64,000 nt of DNA, from NCBI GenBank assembly GCA_049323655.1, contig JBMONO010000034.1, forward strand, positions 124,001 to 188,000, written 5' to 3'. The DNA is from DB1 sp049323655 (lineage in GTDB: Bacteria; Desulfobacterota; Desulfobulbia; Desulfobulbales; SURF-16). The notes under the pieces were generated by a model. The model was not told the DNA's origin. It saw only the letters and a program-made list of their open reading frames with translations, and did not search any database. Below are positions 8,151 to 16,113 of the stretch, piece after piece. The position numbers were made by a program, and so were the translations under genes. The first letter of the stretch is position 1, and each line of letters begins with the position of its first letter.

Positions 8151-8468
8151 TTATAAGGTCAGGTAGCAGTCATAGTCTTCGACAATGGCGCCATGCTGGG
8201 CCTGGGTCGCCATCTTTTCCTGGGTCAGACCGGCCGGAATATCGGCGACATCATAGCCCATTTTCTTGTAACTGTCGGCGCAGATGGAGACATCGACGTT
8301 GTCCATGTCACAAAGCTGCTTGAACGTCGGACACTTGGTCAGATGGGTCGACATCCAGGTAAAGAACACCTTAACCTTCGCCCCCTTGGCAACACCGGCC
8401 TTGGTGATGCCGAGGATGTGTCGCATGTTCTGGGGAGACGTTACAAAAATCCCGATACTTTTTGCCAT
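8151..8468 (-). CDS. DsrE-family sulfur-carrier protein
   Basis: 105 residues with an N-terminal beta strand (KSIGIFVTSP), a glycine-rich helix start (GAKVKVFF) and a mid-chain cysteine in VSICADSYKKMGY (about residue 62), matching the position of the persulfide-bearing cysteine of DsrE/TusD proteins. Proteins of this family receive sulfane sulfur from TusA in the cytoplasm. The gene lies 90 bp downstream of tusA and is transcribed with it. Extra cysteines (KCP, LCD) occur near residues 46 and 52. Confidence 0.82.
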   Translation of the reverse strand: MAKSIGIFVTSPQNMRHILGITKAGVAKGAKVKVFFTWMSTHLTKCPTFKQLCDMDNVDVSICADSYKKMGYDVADIPAGLTQEKMATQAQHGAIVEDYDCYLTL

Positions 8469-8558
8469 TTGCTTCCTCCATGTAGTTCAAATGATCGAAC
8501 GACGCGACCAGCGCGGGTCGTGCCGCTCCGTCCGCCAAACAGGTGAGGGGTCAGTCAC

Positions 8559-8816
8559 CTATTTTTTCTTGATGAAGAAACGGAAGTAGCCGGATTCTTC
8601 TTTCTCGCCCACGAACTCATGACCGGCCCTGGTGCACCAGCCCGGCAGGTCGTTGCGGGAACCGGGATCGGTGCCGAGGATTTCGAGGATCTGGCCGGAG
8701 CTGATTTTGTCGATTTCCTTTTTGGTCCGCAGCAGGGGCATGGGGCAGCTCAATCCTTTCGCGTCAAGGGTACGATCTGCTTTGATATCGGCCGGTGCTT
8801 GTTTAAAGTCGCTCAT
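8559..8816 (-). CDS. tusA: TusA-family sulfurtransferase
   Basis: 85 residues with the signature LDAKGLSCPMPLLRTKKEI; the CPMP cysteine (about residue 24) carries the persulfide in TusA/SirA proteins. The rest (GQILEILGTDPGSRNDLPGWC...) is the conserved beta-alpha core with a second cysteine. It is the first gene of the minus-strand operon, divergent from a YeeE/YedE-type transporter, which suggests that imported thiosulfate or sulfane sulfur is handed to TusA and on to the DsrE-like protein. Confidence 0.92.
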   Translation of the reverse strand: MSDFKQAPADIKADRTLDAKGLSCPMPLLRTKKEIDKISSGQILEILGTDPGSRNDLPGWCTRAGHEFVGEKEESGYFRFFIKKK

Positions 8817-9201
8817 TGATTCCTCCTTAACAACGGGTTTTCATTAACTAGCATTTGCGCTTCCACAAAGCCTGGCGAAAGATCACTCTGTGCACCAGGC
8901 AGCCATGATTGACAAACATTTCAGCGAAAATAACGACAAAAAATCACTTAACAAGAAAGAAATGTTCTGTCAAGGCGAAAAATGAACGGTAATTCAGGCC
9001 TGGCCGAAACCTGTTGTTTGTACCTATTTCCTGAACGAAATCCCATTGATAAACTTACTTGACAAATTTTTTTGCCGAGAGTAAAGGAGTTTGAATGACA
9101 AGTTTGGCACTTTATTAATGAGTTCCTTTGAGGAGAGGTTCAGGCGGGAGTGGCACCCCGTCTCGAGAGGAAACATTAATTCAATAATGGGAGAGAAGAG
9201 T
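8817..9201. other. divergent intergenic region between tusA and the YedE-type gene
   Basis: 385 bp with no convincing protein gene. It holds an inverted repeat GCCTGG (8870-8875) / CCAGGC (8895-8900) near tusA. Near the transporter there is a possible seven-codon leader ORF (ATG 9095 to TAA 9116-9118) with a good AAAGGAG ribosome site, and a small GC hairpin (CGGG/CCCG) around 9144-9161. A TTGACA at 9059-9064 has no matching -10 box. Confidence 0.5.
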
Positions 9202-10446
9202 ATGAGCGAGGAAAGCGTTTTCGGCAGCAAAGTGAAGGGGCTGTACAAGGCCCTCTGCCAGGAGGAGTGGAATGCCACGATGACCGGCATCATGGTGGCC
9301 CTGTTCTCCATCCTGATCATGGCGTGGTGGCGACCATGGGGGGCGGTGGGTGCCATCCGCAACTGGGGCGACTGGATCCTCTACGGCGTGGCCAGCGGTC
9401 TCGGCACCGAGGCTGGCTTCTTCACCTATTTCAGCGAAGCGCCGTCCGGCATTTTATCAAATACCGGCTCGGTCATCGGTATCGGTTTTGTTGCCGGCGC
9501 CTTTATTTCGGCCTGCCTGGGCAATGATTTCGCCCTGCGCATTCCGCCGGTGCTGGAGATGTGCAAGGCCCTGGTCGCCGGTGTTTTCATGGGTATCGGC
9601 GCTGCCCTGGCCGGCGGCTGTAATGTCGGCGGTTTTTACAACGCCATCGGCAATCTGTCCGCCCATGGCTTTGCCATGTGGCTCGGTCTCGTTATCGGTG
9701 TTATCATCGGTCTGAAATACATCTACTGGGAGATGGAGAACATCAGCTGGGGCAGCGGCGGTGCGAAGACCATTGAATTTCCCAAAGGGTTGAACGGGCT
9801 GCTGGGCGTCGTCGCCCTGGTTGCCCTGATCGCCGGCGCCTATATCTACGCCGGCAACGAGGACAGCGACTACATGGCCTCCCTCGGCGGCATCATCCTC
9901 ATCGCCGCCGGACTCGGCTACTCCATGCAGCGCGGCCGCTGGTGCATGATCCAGGGTTTCCGTGAGCCGCACATGACCGGCAACTGCACCATGGCCAAAT
10001 CCGTGGCACTGAGCATCTTTATCGTCGCCCTTGGTGCGGTGGTGCTCAAATACGGGGTGCCGGTTCGGCTGGACGGCGATCCGGTCCTCGGCCCCATGAA
10101 TTACGTCCGCGGCACCTTCGGCTGGGGCGGCGTGGTCGGCGGCATTGTTTTCGGTTTCGGCGCCATGCTGGCCGGCGGTTGCGGTACCGGCACCCTGTGG
10201 CGGGTCGGCGAAGGTCAGATCAAGCTGTGGATTGTCGTGCCGGTTTTTGCCGTCAGCAACTCCATCATCACCGCCTGGTTCATTGACCGCGAATTCGAGG
10301 CGGACGGTGTCCTTGGGAAGTATGTATTTCTGCCCGATGTCTTCGGTTTCGGCGGTACCCTTTTTCTCATCGGTGGCTTTCTGCTCGCCTGGTATCTCAT
10401 TGTCGACTGGAACGAGGAATCGAACAAGTTGATCGTCGAGATGTAA
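9202..10446 (+). CDS. YeeE/YedE (TsuA) family sulfur-compound transporter
   Basis: 414 residues with about 9-10 transmembrane helices and the glycine/cysteine motifs of YeeE/YedE proteins: GGCNVGG, RGRWCMIQ, GNCTMAK and GGCGTGTLWR. In TsuA of this family such cysteines pass thiosulfate through the membrane. The two sets of motifs indicate the full internal repeat in one chain. ATG 9202 has a GGGAGAGAAG ribosome site; ATG 9118 would add 28 hydrophilic residues. Divergent from tusA-dsrE, so probably the entry point of that sulfur relay. Followed by a strong terminator. Confidence 0.87.
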   Translation: MSEESVFGSKVKGLYKALCQEEWNATMTGIMVALFSILIMAWWRPWGAVGAIRNWGDWILYGVASGLGTEAGFFTYFSEAPSGILSNTGSVIGIGFVAGAFISACLGNDFALRIPPVLEMCKALVAGVFMGIGAALAGGCNVGGFYNAIGNLSAHGFAMWLGLVIGVIIGLKYIYWEMENISWGSGGAKTIEFPKGLNGLLGVVALVALIAGAYIYAGNEDSDYMASLGGIILIAAGLGYSMQRGRWCMIQGFREPHMTGNCTMAKSVALSIFIVALGAVVLKYGVPVRLDGDPVLGPMNYVRGTFGWGGVVGGIVFGFGAMLAGGCGTGTLWRVGEGQIKLWIVVPVFAVSNSIITAWFIDREFEADGVLGKYVFLPDVFGFGGTLFLIGGFLLAWYLIVDWNEESNKLIVEM

Positions 10447-10480
10447 CCAAGGTCAGCCGGCTGTGCCGGCGGGGCTTGCG

Positions 10481-10523
10481 AAAAGTCGCATTTTCGGTAT
10501 TGCCGGAAATGCGACTTTTTTTT
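10481..10523 (+). terminator. rho-independent terminator after the YedE-type gene
   Basis: A 13-bp stem (AAAAGTCGCATTT 10481-10493 with AAATGCGACTTTT 10507-10519) is followed by a run of T to 10523. Confidence 0.92.
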
Positions 10524-10621
10524 GGCCTTGACAGGGGCGCGCTGATGCGGGCACAGTGTGGAGAACAGCAGTATTGCAGGTAATGACCATTCTGCTGAAT
10601 ACCTGACGATAATTGATACCC

Positions 10622-12463
10622 ATGAGAGGACCAAATTCGGGGCTGCGCCCCTTCATAACAGTCTCGGCGGACAAGCTGCTTTACGGCAACGAGGTGATCG
10701 CCATCGTCGATGACGAGATTGCCATTCGTGAGCCGCTGAAGATCTACTTCGAGCAACAGGGATTTCCCGTGGTTGATGCCATGGGAGGTGCGGAGCTGAT
10801 GGACCTGCTGACCCGGCACAACATCGCCCTGATCCTGCTTGATATCGGCCTGCCGGATATGCAAGGCACCGCCCTGCTGCCCCAGATCAAAAGCAGCCAT
10901 CCTGACACCTCCATCATCATGCTGTCAGGCCAGGCGGACATTCAGGTCGCCCTCGACTGTATCCGGAACGGCGCCGATGACTACATCACCAAACCGGTAC
11001 AGTTCAACGAGATCCTGGTGGCGGTCAAAAAAAACCTGGAAAAGCGGCGACTCCTCGTGGAAAACCGCTCCTATCAGGAGGATCTGGAACAGGCTTATTT
11101 CCGCATCCAGTTGCTTCACCAACTCTCAGTGAAGATGAACTCCGTCTATCTCAGCTCCGGAGAACTTGACGAAATCCTTCGCGCCATTCTGGTCGGCATC
11201 ACTGCCAATGAAGGACTGCGTTTCAACCGCGCCTTTCTCGCCATGCTTGACGACCGGAATCAGCTACTGCAAGGGGCAATGGCCATCGGCCCGGGCTGTC
11301 GGGAGGAGGCTGCCAAGATCTGGACGGAAATGCGTGCCAAGGATCTGCAGTTCATCGATATCGTCAACAATCTCGGTAAAAATTGCGCCTTTGAAGACGA
11401 CACGGTGAATCGGATTGTCAAGACGCTGCGTATCCCGACGGCCCGGGCTGATCATATTCTGATCAGATCGGCGGCGGAGCGGGTCAGTTTCAAAGTGACA
11501 AACGGCTTGTCAACGATTCCGGTACCCGAGGACCTCATTGCCCTTCTTAACGAAGATACCTTTGTCGTGGTACCGCTGTTTGCACCCGGGCGCTCGATTG
11601 GTGTTATTATCGCCGATAATTACGTAACCAGAAAACCCATACCGGACGGCCATGTCGGCGCTTTGGAGCTCTTTGCCAGCCAGGCAAGCCTGGCTATCGA
11701 GCAGAGTCGCTTGCAGCATGACATGCAGCGGAAGATAGTCGAGCTCGAAGAGGTGACCCACGAGCTCGACAAAAACAAGGATCTGCTGGTGGAGGCGGAG
11801 CGGTATGCCGCCCTCGGCCAGATGGCGGCTCAGATGGTGCATATCATCAGAAATCCGATCACCTCGATCGGAGGAGTGGCACGGATCCTGGCGCGTAAAA
11901 TAACCGGTGACGAGTGGAAGAAATATCTCGACGTCATGGTCAAGGAAACCGATCGACTGGAGGCAACCCTGACCGAACTGTTCGATTTTGTCAGTCAACC
12001 CCAGGCGGAAAAGCAGATCGGCCCACTCTATCCGGTGATCAAAAAGACGTTGATGCTGCTTCGCACCAGTCTGGTAAAGCAGAATATCACCTGGGATCTC
12101 CAGCTCCCCGAGCCGGATCCGCTGATCTGCATGGACAGCAAGCAGATTCGCCGGGTTTTTCTCAATATTTTACGTAATGCCATGGAGGCCATGCCTTACG
12201 GCGGCGTCCTGCGGATCAGTGCCAGCGTAGACGAAGAGATGGCACATATCTCCTTTCGCGATACTGGTACCGGCCTCAATGGCGCCTATCTCAGCAAGGC
12301 GGTGGAACCGTTTTTCACGACCAAAACGTATGGGACCGGCATGGGGTTGACCCTGGTCGACCGATTTGTCAAGGCCCATGGCGGGAATTTTACCCTGATA
12401 CGCCACGATGACGGATTGGAGGTTCTGATCCATCTGCCGGTTGCCAAGCATGAAAATCTCTGA
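10622..12463 (+). CDS. receiver-GAF-histidine kinase signalling protein
   Basis: 613 residues. A receiver domain comes first (VIAIVDDE, phospho-acceptor Asp in LILLDIGLPD near residue 75, Lys in YITKP near 125), then a GAF-like sensor (about 170-370), a short coiled coil, a HisKA domain with the H-box variant VHIIRNPITSIGG (instead of HExRNPL) and an HATPase domain ending GTGMGLTLVDRFV. No membrane segment, so it is a soluble kinase whose activity is probably set by receiver phosphorylation. ATG 10622 is used; no clear ribosome site is seen. It overlaps the next gene by 14 bp. Confidence 0.87.
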   Translation: MRGPNSGLRPFITVSADKLLYGNEVIAIVDDEIAIREPLKIYFEQQGFPVVDAMGGAELMDLLTRHNIALILLDIGLPDMQGTALLPQIKSSHPDTSIIMLSGQADIQVALDCIRNGADDYITKPVQFNEILVAVKKNLEKRRLLVENRSYQEDLEQAYFRIQLLHQLSVKMNSVYLSSGELDEILRAILVGITANEGLRFNRAFLAMLDDRNQLLQGAMAIGPGCREEAAKIWTEMRAKDLQFIDIVNNLGKNCAFEDDTVNRIVKTLRIPTARADHILIRSAAERVSFKVTNGLSTIPVPEDLIALLNEDTFVVVPLFAPGRSIGVIIADNYVTRKPIPDGHVGALELFASQASLAIEQSRLQHDMQRKIVELEEVTHELDKNKDLLVEAERYAALGQMAAQMVHIIRNPITSIGGVARILARKITGDEWKKYLDVMVKETDRLEATLTELFDFVSQPQAEKQIGPLYPVIKKTLMLLRTSLVKQNITWDLQLPEPDPLICMDSKQIRRVFLNILRNAMEAMPYGGVLRISASVDEEMAHISFRDTGTGLNGAYLSKAVEPFFTTKTYGTGMGLTLVDRFVKAHGGNFTLIRHDDGLEVLIHLPVAKHENL

Positions 12464-13487
12464 AATTCTCCATCCTCGGGCCGGCAGTTCGACGCAGTCT
12501 GCGCCAGCCGCCAACTCCGCGACAGGACAAGTGGGCGCGGAGACAGCCCGTTTTGCCGTCGGCGATCTGATCAAGGCCAGGGTGTTGGCGGTGGAGGGCG
12601 ACGGCCGCGTCACCCTTGACGTCAACGGCGTGACCCTCTCCGCTCGCAGTGCGGTTCCTCTGACGGTGGGAAGAGAACTCTGGCTGGAAATAGGGGCCGG
12701 CGGCAGTTTACCGTTGCTTGCCCTCGCTGCCAAGAAGGGGGCGGTACAGGACCTGTTGAAACTTCTGCTTTCCCCAGGCCTTGCGCCGGCATCAGGGGGG
12801 GAGAAAGCAAAGGCCGATCCTGCTCTTCCGGTCGCTTCCGGCACCCAGCTGGTCGGTCTCAGAGTGCCAGCCGGGGCGCTCGCCGTTCCTGTCGGCGAGA
12901 ATGCCGCGCCCGAACGGGTGAAGATGCTTGTCTCGCTGCTGAGCCGGCAGCTTTCGCCGGAAGAAGATCGAGGTGGGTTGCTTGCCGCGCTTGCCGGGCG
13001 CACGACACGGGCGGATCCTTCTTCGACTGCGACAGACCTGTTTGTTCGCATCCTGACTGCTCACCAGGAAGTGAACAGCCAGCCTCCCCAGTCGGGCAAT
13101 CAGAATTTTTTTCTTTTTCCCTGTTTTTTTACCGGCAGCGAAGGATGGGGTGAATGGGTTTTTTCTCCGGAAAAAGCCGATGCCCAGGAGAATCCGTCAT
13201 ACAGTGTCAGCTTTTTTCTTGAGATGAGCGCACTTGGCCCCCTGTCGATTCATGCCAGTGTCAGGGGTGCCGCCATCAGCGGTGAACTCTGTCCAGGGTC
13301 GGAAAAAGCCCGGCTTTTCATCTCGGAACGATTGCCGGAACTCAGTGGGGCGCTTGCCGATCTGGGCTACCGGCCCGTTGCCTTGTCGTGCCGGCTGCAG
13401 TCGAAAGCCCTGGTTGCTCAGCTGGCTGAAAAGCTCGAACAAAAGGCCTCACTGAAGCGGTTTTCTCTTGTCGATCTCAATGTTTGA
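12450..13487 (+). CDS. FliK-like flagellar hook-length control domain protein
   Basis: 345 residues. The C-terminal about 90 residues (LEMSALGPLSIHASVRG ... LGYRPVALSCRL) match the pattern of the Flg_hook domain at the end of FliK; the N-terminal two thirds are Ala/Gly/Pro-rich and variable, as in FliK. ATG 12450 lies inside the end of the kinase gene, implying translational coupling. No other flagellar structural genes are near, so a role outside hook-length control is possible. Its 3' end overlaps the convergent MFS gene by 39 bp. Confidence 0.68.
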   Translation: MKISEILHPRAGSSTQSAPAANSATGQVGAETARFAVGDLIKARVLAVEGDGRVTLDVNGVTLSARSAVPLTVGRELWLEIGAGGSLPLLALAAKKGAVQDLLKLLLSPGLAPASGGEKAKADPALPVASGTQLVGLRVPAGALAVPVGENAAPERVKMLVSLLSRQLSPEEDRGGLLAALAGRTTRADPSSTATDLFVRILTAHQEVNSQPPQSGNQNFFLFPCFFTGSEGWGEWVFSPEKADAQENPSYSVSFFLEMSALGPLSIHASVRGAAISGELCPGSEKARLFISERLPELSGALADLGYRPVALSCRLQSKALVAQLAEKLEQKASLKRFSLVDLNV

Positions 13488-14906
13488 TTCCAACTTTCCG
13501 GGCTGGCCGGCCGGCCGTTGCCAGGACAAATAGACAGCCAGCAATCCGACCAGAAAAAAGATAAAAAAGGTTGCCCGCATTGCCTGGCAGAAAGATGCTG
13601 CCATATGCGGTTGGTAATGCTGTAGGTCATAACCTCCCGATGCGTGCCGAAAAAAAGAGGAAAACAGGCCGCCGGACATGGCCACACCCAGCATCATCCC
13701 GAGGTTGCGGGCGGTTGCCAGCAGTGCTGCCGCGGTGCCGCTTTTTTTGTTGGTCAGTCGGCCGAGGACGGAGGCGCTGTTGGGCGAGAGGAACATACCC
13801 TGGCCGATGCCGAAAAGGGCAAGACGGGCTGCTACCGATCGAGGTGACGAGTCGGGGGTCAGGGTGGCGAGGAGAAGCAGGCCGCAGCAGGAGCTGGCAA
13901 GTCCGGCGGTGGAGAGGAGCCGTGCGCCGAAAATGTCGGAGAGGGAGCCGGCGAGTGGCGCCACAAGCAGGACGGTCAGGGGGATGGTCAGCATGACCAG
14001 GCCGATCCGTGAAGGGTTCAAGCCGACGACCCGGTCGAGAAAAAAGGGGATCAGGATCAGAACGGCGAAAAGAATGAGAAATGAGAAGAGGGCGCTTGCC
14101 ACGCCGATGGAAAAAAAGGGGAGCTGCAGCAGGGGAAGGGGAAGGATCGGATCCTGGGCCGCGGCTTCGACCCGCAGCAGCAGAGCGGCAACCACAGCGA
14201 CGCCGCCGACTGCCAAAGCGGCGGCCCACCAGGAGATACCGTGCGGTCCGGCATGGGTGAGGAAAGAGGAGATCCCGGTCAACAGCAGGGTCCAGAGGAA
14301 AACACCTGGCCAGTCGAAAGATGATGTGGCGCTCCGGCTCGAGATGGTGGCCGGCAGGATGAGTTGGGAAAAAAAGGTGAGGAGGAAGCAGATGGGCAAG
14401 GAAAGAAAAAAAACGGCGCGCCAGGAGAGAAATTCGACGAGATAGCCGCCGATCACCGGACCAGACATCAGACCGAGGGAAATGGGAATCCCGAGCAGGC
14501 CCATGCCGTGGCCCAGTTTTTCAGGGGGGAATGACTGGCGGATGAGGGCCGGGCCGTTTGCCATGAGCATGGCTGCGCCGATGGCCTGAAAAAAACGAGC
14601 GGCAATCAGTACGTTTAACGTGCCGGCAAGAGAGCAGAGCAGCGAGCCGGTGCCAAAGATAAAAAAGCCGAGACCGTAAAAGCGGTTGCGTCCCCAGCGG
14701 TCGGAAAAATGGCCCCAGAGCAGCAGGGTGGTGCTGGTGGTCAGCAGATAGGCGATCACCACCCATTCGGTTTTATGCAACGGCGAGTCGAATTCGGCCA
14801 TAATCGTCGGCAGGGCGATATTGACCATGGAGCTGTCCAGGGTGGAGAGAAAGACTCCCAGGCTGACGACCAGAAAAATCAGCCATTTTCGGTTGCCGTC
14901 ACTCAC
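13449..14906 (-). CDS. DHA2-type major facilitator drug exporter (EmrB/QacA-like)
   Basis: 485 residues with about 14 hydrophobic segments. The N-terminal helix has LDSSMVNIALPTI, the hallmark of DHA2 proton-driven exporters, and the loop between helices 2 and 3 has motif A (GHFSDRWGRNRFYGLG). GTG 14906 is chosen because it is preceded by a GAGG ribosome site and starts just before the first helix (WLIFLVVSLGVFLS); longer in-frame extension lacks signals. The substrate is unknown. The end is rich in charge and overlaps the FliK-like gene on the other strand. Confidence 0.88.
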   Translation of the reverse strand: MSDGNRKWLIFLVVSLGVFLSTLDSSMVNIALPTIMAEFDSPLHKTEWVVIAYLLTTSTTLLLWGHFSDRWGRNRFYGLGFFIFGTGSLLCSLAGTLNVLIAARFFQAIGAAMLMANGPALIRQSFPPEKLGHGMGLLGIPISLGLMSGPVIGGYLVEFLSWRAVFFLSLPICFLLTFFSQLILPATISSRSATSSFDWPGVFLWTLLLTGISSFLTHAGPHGISWWAAALAVGGVAVVAALLLRVEAAAQDPILPLPLLQLPFFSIGVASALFSFLILFAVLILIPFFLDRVVGLNPSRIGLVMLTIPLTVLLVAPLAGSLSDIFGARLLSTAGLASSCCGLLLLATLTPDSSPRSVAARLALFGIGQGMFLSPNSASVLGRLTNKKSGTAAALLATARNLGMMLGVAMSGGLFSSFFRHASGGYDLQHYQPHMAASFCQAMRATFFIFFLVGLLAVYLSWQRPAGQPGKLESNIEIDKRKPLQ

Positions 14907-15056
14907 GAGTGCCTCGCTGTTTCGGGGAATGATCTTTTTGTTGACATGAAAGGAACCTTGCGGGTATTTTAGGTGTCTCTTAATTTGTGTCTTTTTGGGA
15001 ATCAATGCGGGGATCAAGTCTTCTATTCTCCGTCTTCTACTGCATATGGTGAAAGA

Positions 15057-15554
15057 ATGAAAAAAGAAATACAAAAAAAATTCCGTCTCGCCTGTTTTGT
15101 CCTGTTTTTTTCAGCCCTGTTCTCCTTCTCCGCTCTGGCCGCCACCGCCATGCCAAGTTTCACCCTCGAATCCGCCAATGACGGGAAAAGCATCGACAGC
15201 GCGCAGTTCAAGGGGAAGGTCGTACTCGTCACTTTCTTTGCCACCTGGTGCCCTCCCTGCATGCAGGAAATTCCCTCCCTCATCAGCCTGCAGGACGAGT
15301 ATGGCAAAAGCGGCTTTTCCGTGGTGGCCATTTCCGTTGACCAGGGTGGAGCCAGACCGGTGAAACGGGTTATGGAAAAGACCGGTATCAACTACCCCGT
15401 GCTGATGGCAGACAACAAGGTCACCCGTGATTTCGGCGGTATCGTCGGCATCCCCACCTCTTTTCTGATCAACCGGGACGGCAATATCGTCAAAAGCTAT
15501 CCGGGGTATGTGACCCATTCGGTGCTGGCTGCGGATATCAAGCAGATTCTTTAA
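15057..15554 (+). CDS. TlpA/ResA-like thioredoxin, exported
   Basis: 165 residues. A lysine-rich N-terminus and hydrophobic signal (about 10-27, ending ALAATA) precede a thioredoxin fold with the catalytic motif ATWCPPCMQE (about residues 61-70) and a cis-Pro loop GIPTSFLINRDG. WCPPC is typical of TlpA/ResA thiol-disulfide reductases working in the periplasm, for example on apocytochrome c or disulfide repair. ATG 15057 is preceded by GGTGAAAG. The gene is monocistronic in appearance. Confidence 0.9.
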   Translation: MKKEIQKKFRLACFVLFFSALFSFSALAATAMPSFTLESANDGKSIDSAQFKGKVVLVTFFATWCPPCMQEIPSLISLQDEYGKSGFSVVAISVDQGGARPVKRVMEKTGINYPVLMADNKVTRDFGGIVGIPTSFLINRDGNIVKSYPGYVTHSVLAADIKQIL

Positions 15555-15564
15555 GAGTTTAAAG

Positions 15565-15665
15565 GTGCGGCGGCGTCGTGAAAGCGGAGGCGGAAAAATG
15601 GTGCGTTTCGCATTCCGCGATCCCGCCGCAAAGGCGGCGACCGGACTTTTTTGCGACGCCATCTA
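15565..15665. repeat. inverted repeat with ends shared by intergenic families A and B
   Basis: Arms GGCGTCG (15571-15577) and CGACGCC (15654-15660) flank about 75 bp with an inner hairpin CGCCGC-AAAG-GCGGCG (15624-15639). The right end CTTTTTTGCGACGCCATC is almost the same as the right end of the family A copy at 34803-34920. It could also help end tlpA-like transcription. Confidence 0.45.
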
Positions 15666-15690
15666 AAATGAGAACCGATTCATTTTCCGG

Positions 15691-15718
15691 TTGACATCTG
15701 GTCAGGAGCCGGTATAGT
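15691..15718 (+). promoter_or_regulatory. sigma-70-type promoter for the small exported protein
   Basis: -35 TTGACA at 15691-15696, a 16-bp spacer and -10 TATAGT at 15713-15718, about 60 bp before the start codon at 15780. Near-consensus at both boxes. Confidence 0.8.
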
Positions 15719-15779
15719 TATTGCCATAGGCTTTCCTGGTAGGAAATTTTCGATCCGAACATCAGCAAAGGAGAAAGAA

Positions 15780-15986
15780 ATGAGCAAAAAACTTTTGACT
15801 CTGGCCCTGGCAGCAGTTTTTCTTGCAAGCACCGCATCCGTTTCTCTGGCTGCAAAAATTAAATGCACTGTCGACAGCGTTGAAGGCGACAAGGTAACCA
15901 TGACCTGCTCCGGCGCCGATGACCTGAAGGCCGGTGATAATGTTGAAGTAAAAGCTAAAAAAGGCAAAGCGATCGAAGGTTGCTAA
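15780..15986 (+). CDS. small exported OB-like protein (ExtJ-like)
   Basis: 68 residues: a signal peptide (MSKKLLTLALAAVFLASTASVSLA) and a mature part of about 44 residues with a KGKV-type beta pattern (IKCTVDSVEGDKVTMTCSG, then KAGDNVEVKAKKGKAIEGC). Three cysteines, the last being the final residue, could form a disulfide or bind metal. The composition and layout recall the small exported proteins called ExtJ in Geobacter-type selenite/tellurite operons, but no such operon is here. Strong promoter, AAAGGAG ribosome site and strong terminator suggest high, independent expression. Confidence 0.8.
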   Translation: MSKKLLTLALAAVFLASTASVSLAAKIKCTVDSVEGDKVTMTCSGADDLKAGDNVEVKAKKGKAIEGC

Positions 15987-16015
15987 TTCCCCCCGCTTCC
16001 TTCTCGAATACCAGC

Positions 16016-16055
16016 AAAAGACCGTTTGATCTTCGGATGAAACGGTCTTTTTTTT
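16016..16055 (+). terminator. rho-independent terminator after the small exported protein
   Basis: Stem AAAAGACCGTTT (16016-16027) with AAACGGTCTTTT (16040-16051), followed by T to 16055. Confidence 0.92.
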
Positions 16056-16113
16056 GTTGTACGGACAACGGTATGGGCTTACAGCACAACGACGATCACC
16101 GGACGAGGGTCGT

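Noticed and set aside
9059..9064. TTGACA before the transporter gene as a -35 box
   Set aside because: No matching -10 at 16-18 bp; the space there is a ribosome binding site.
13678..14445. 255-codon open frame antisense to the MFS gene
   Set aside because: Arg/Lys/Ser-rich without domains; the minus-strand MFS gene with 14 helices explains this DNA.
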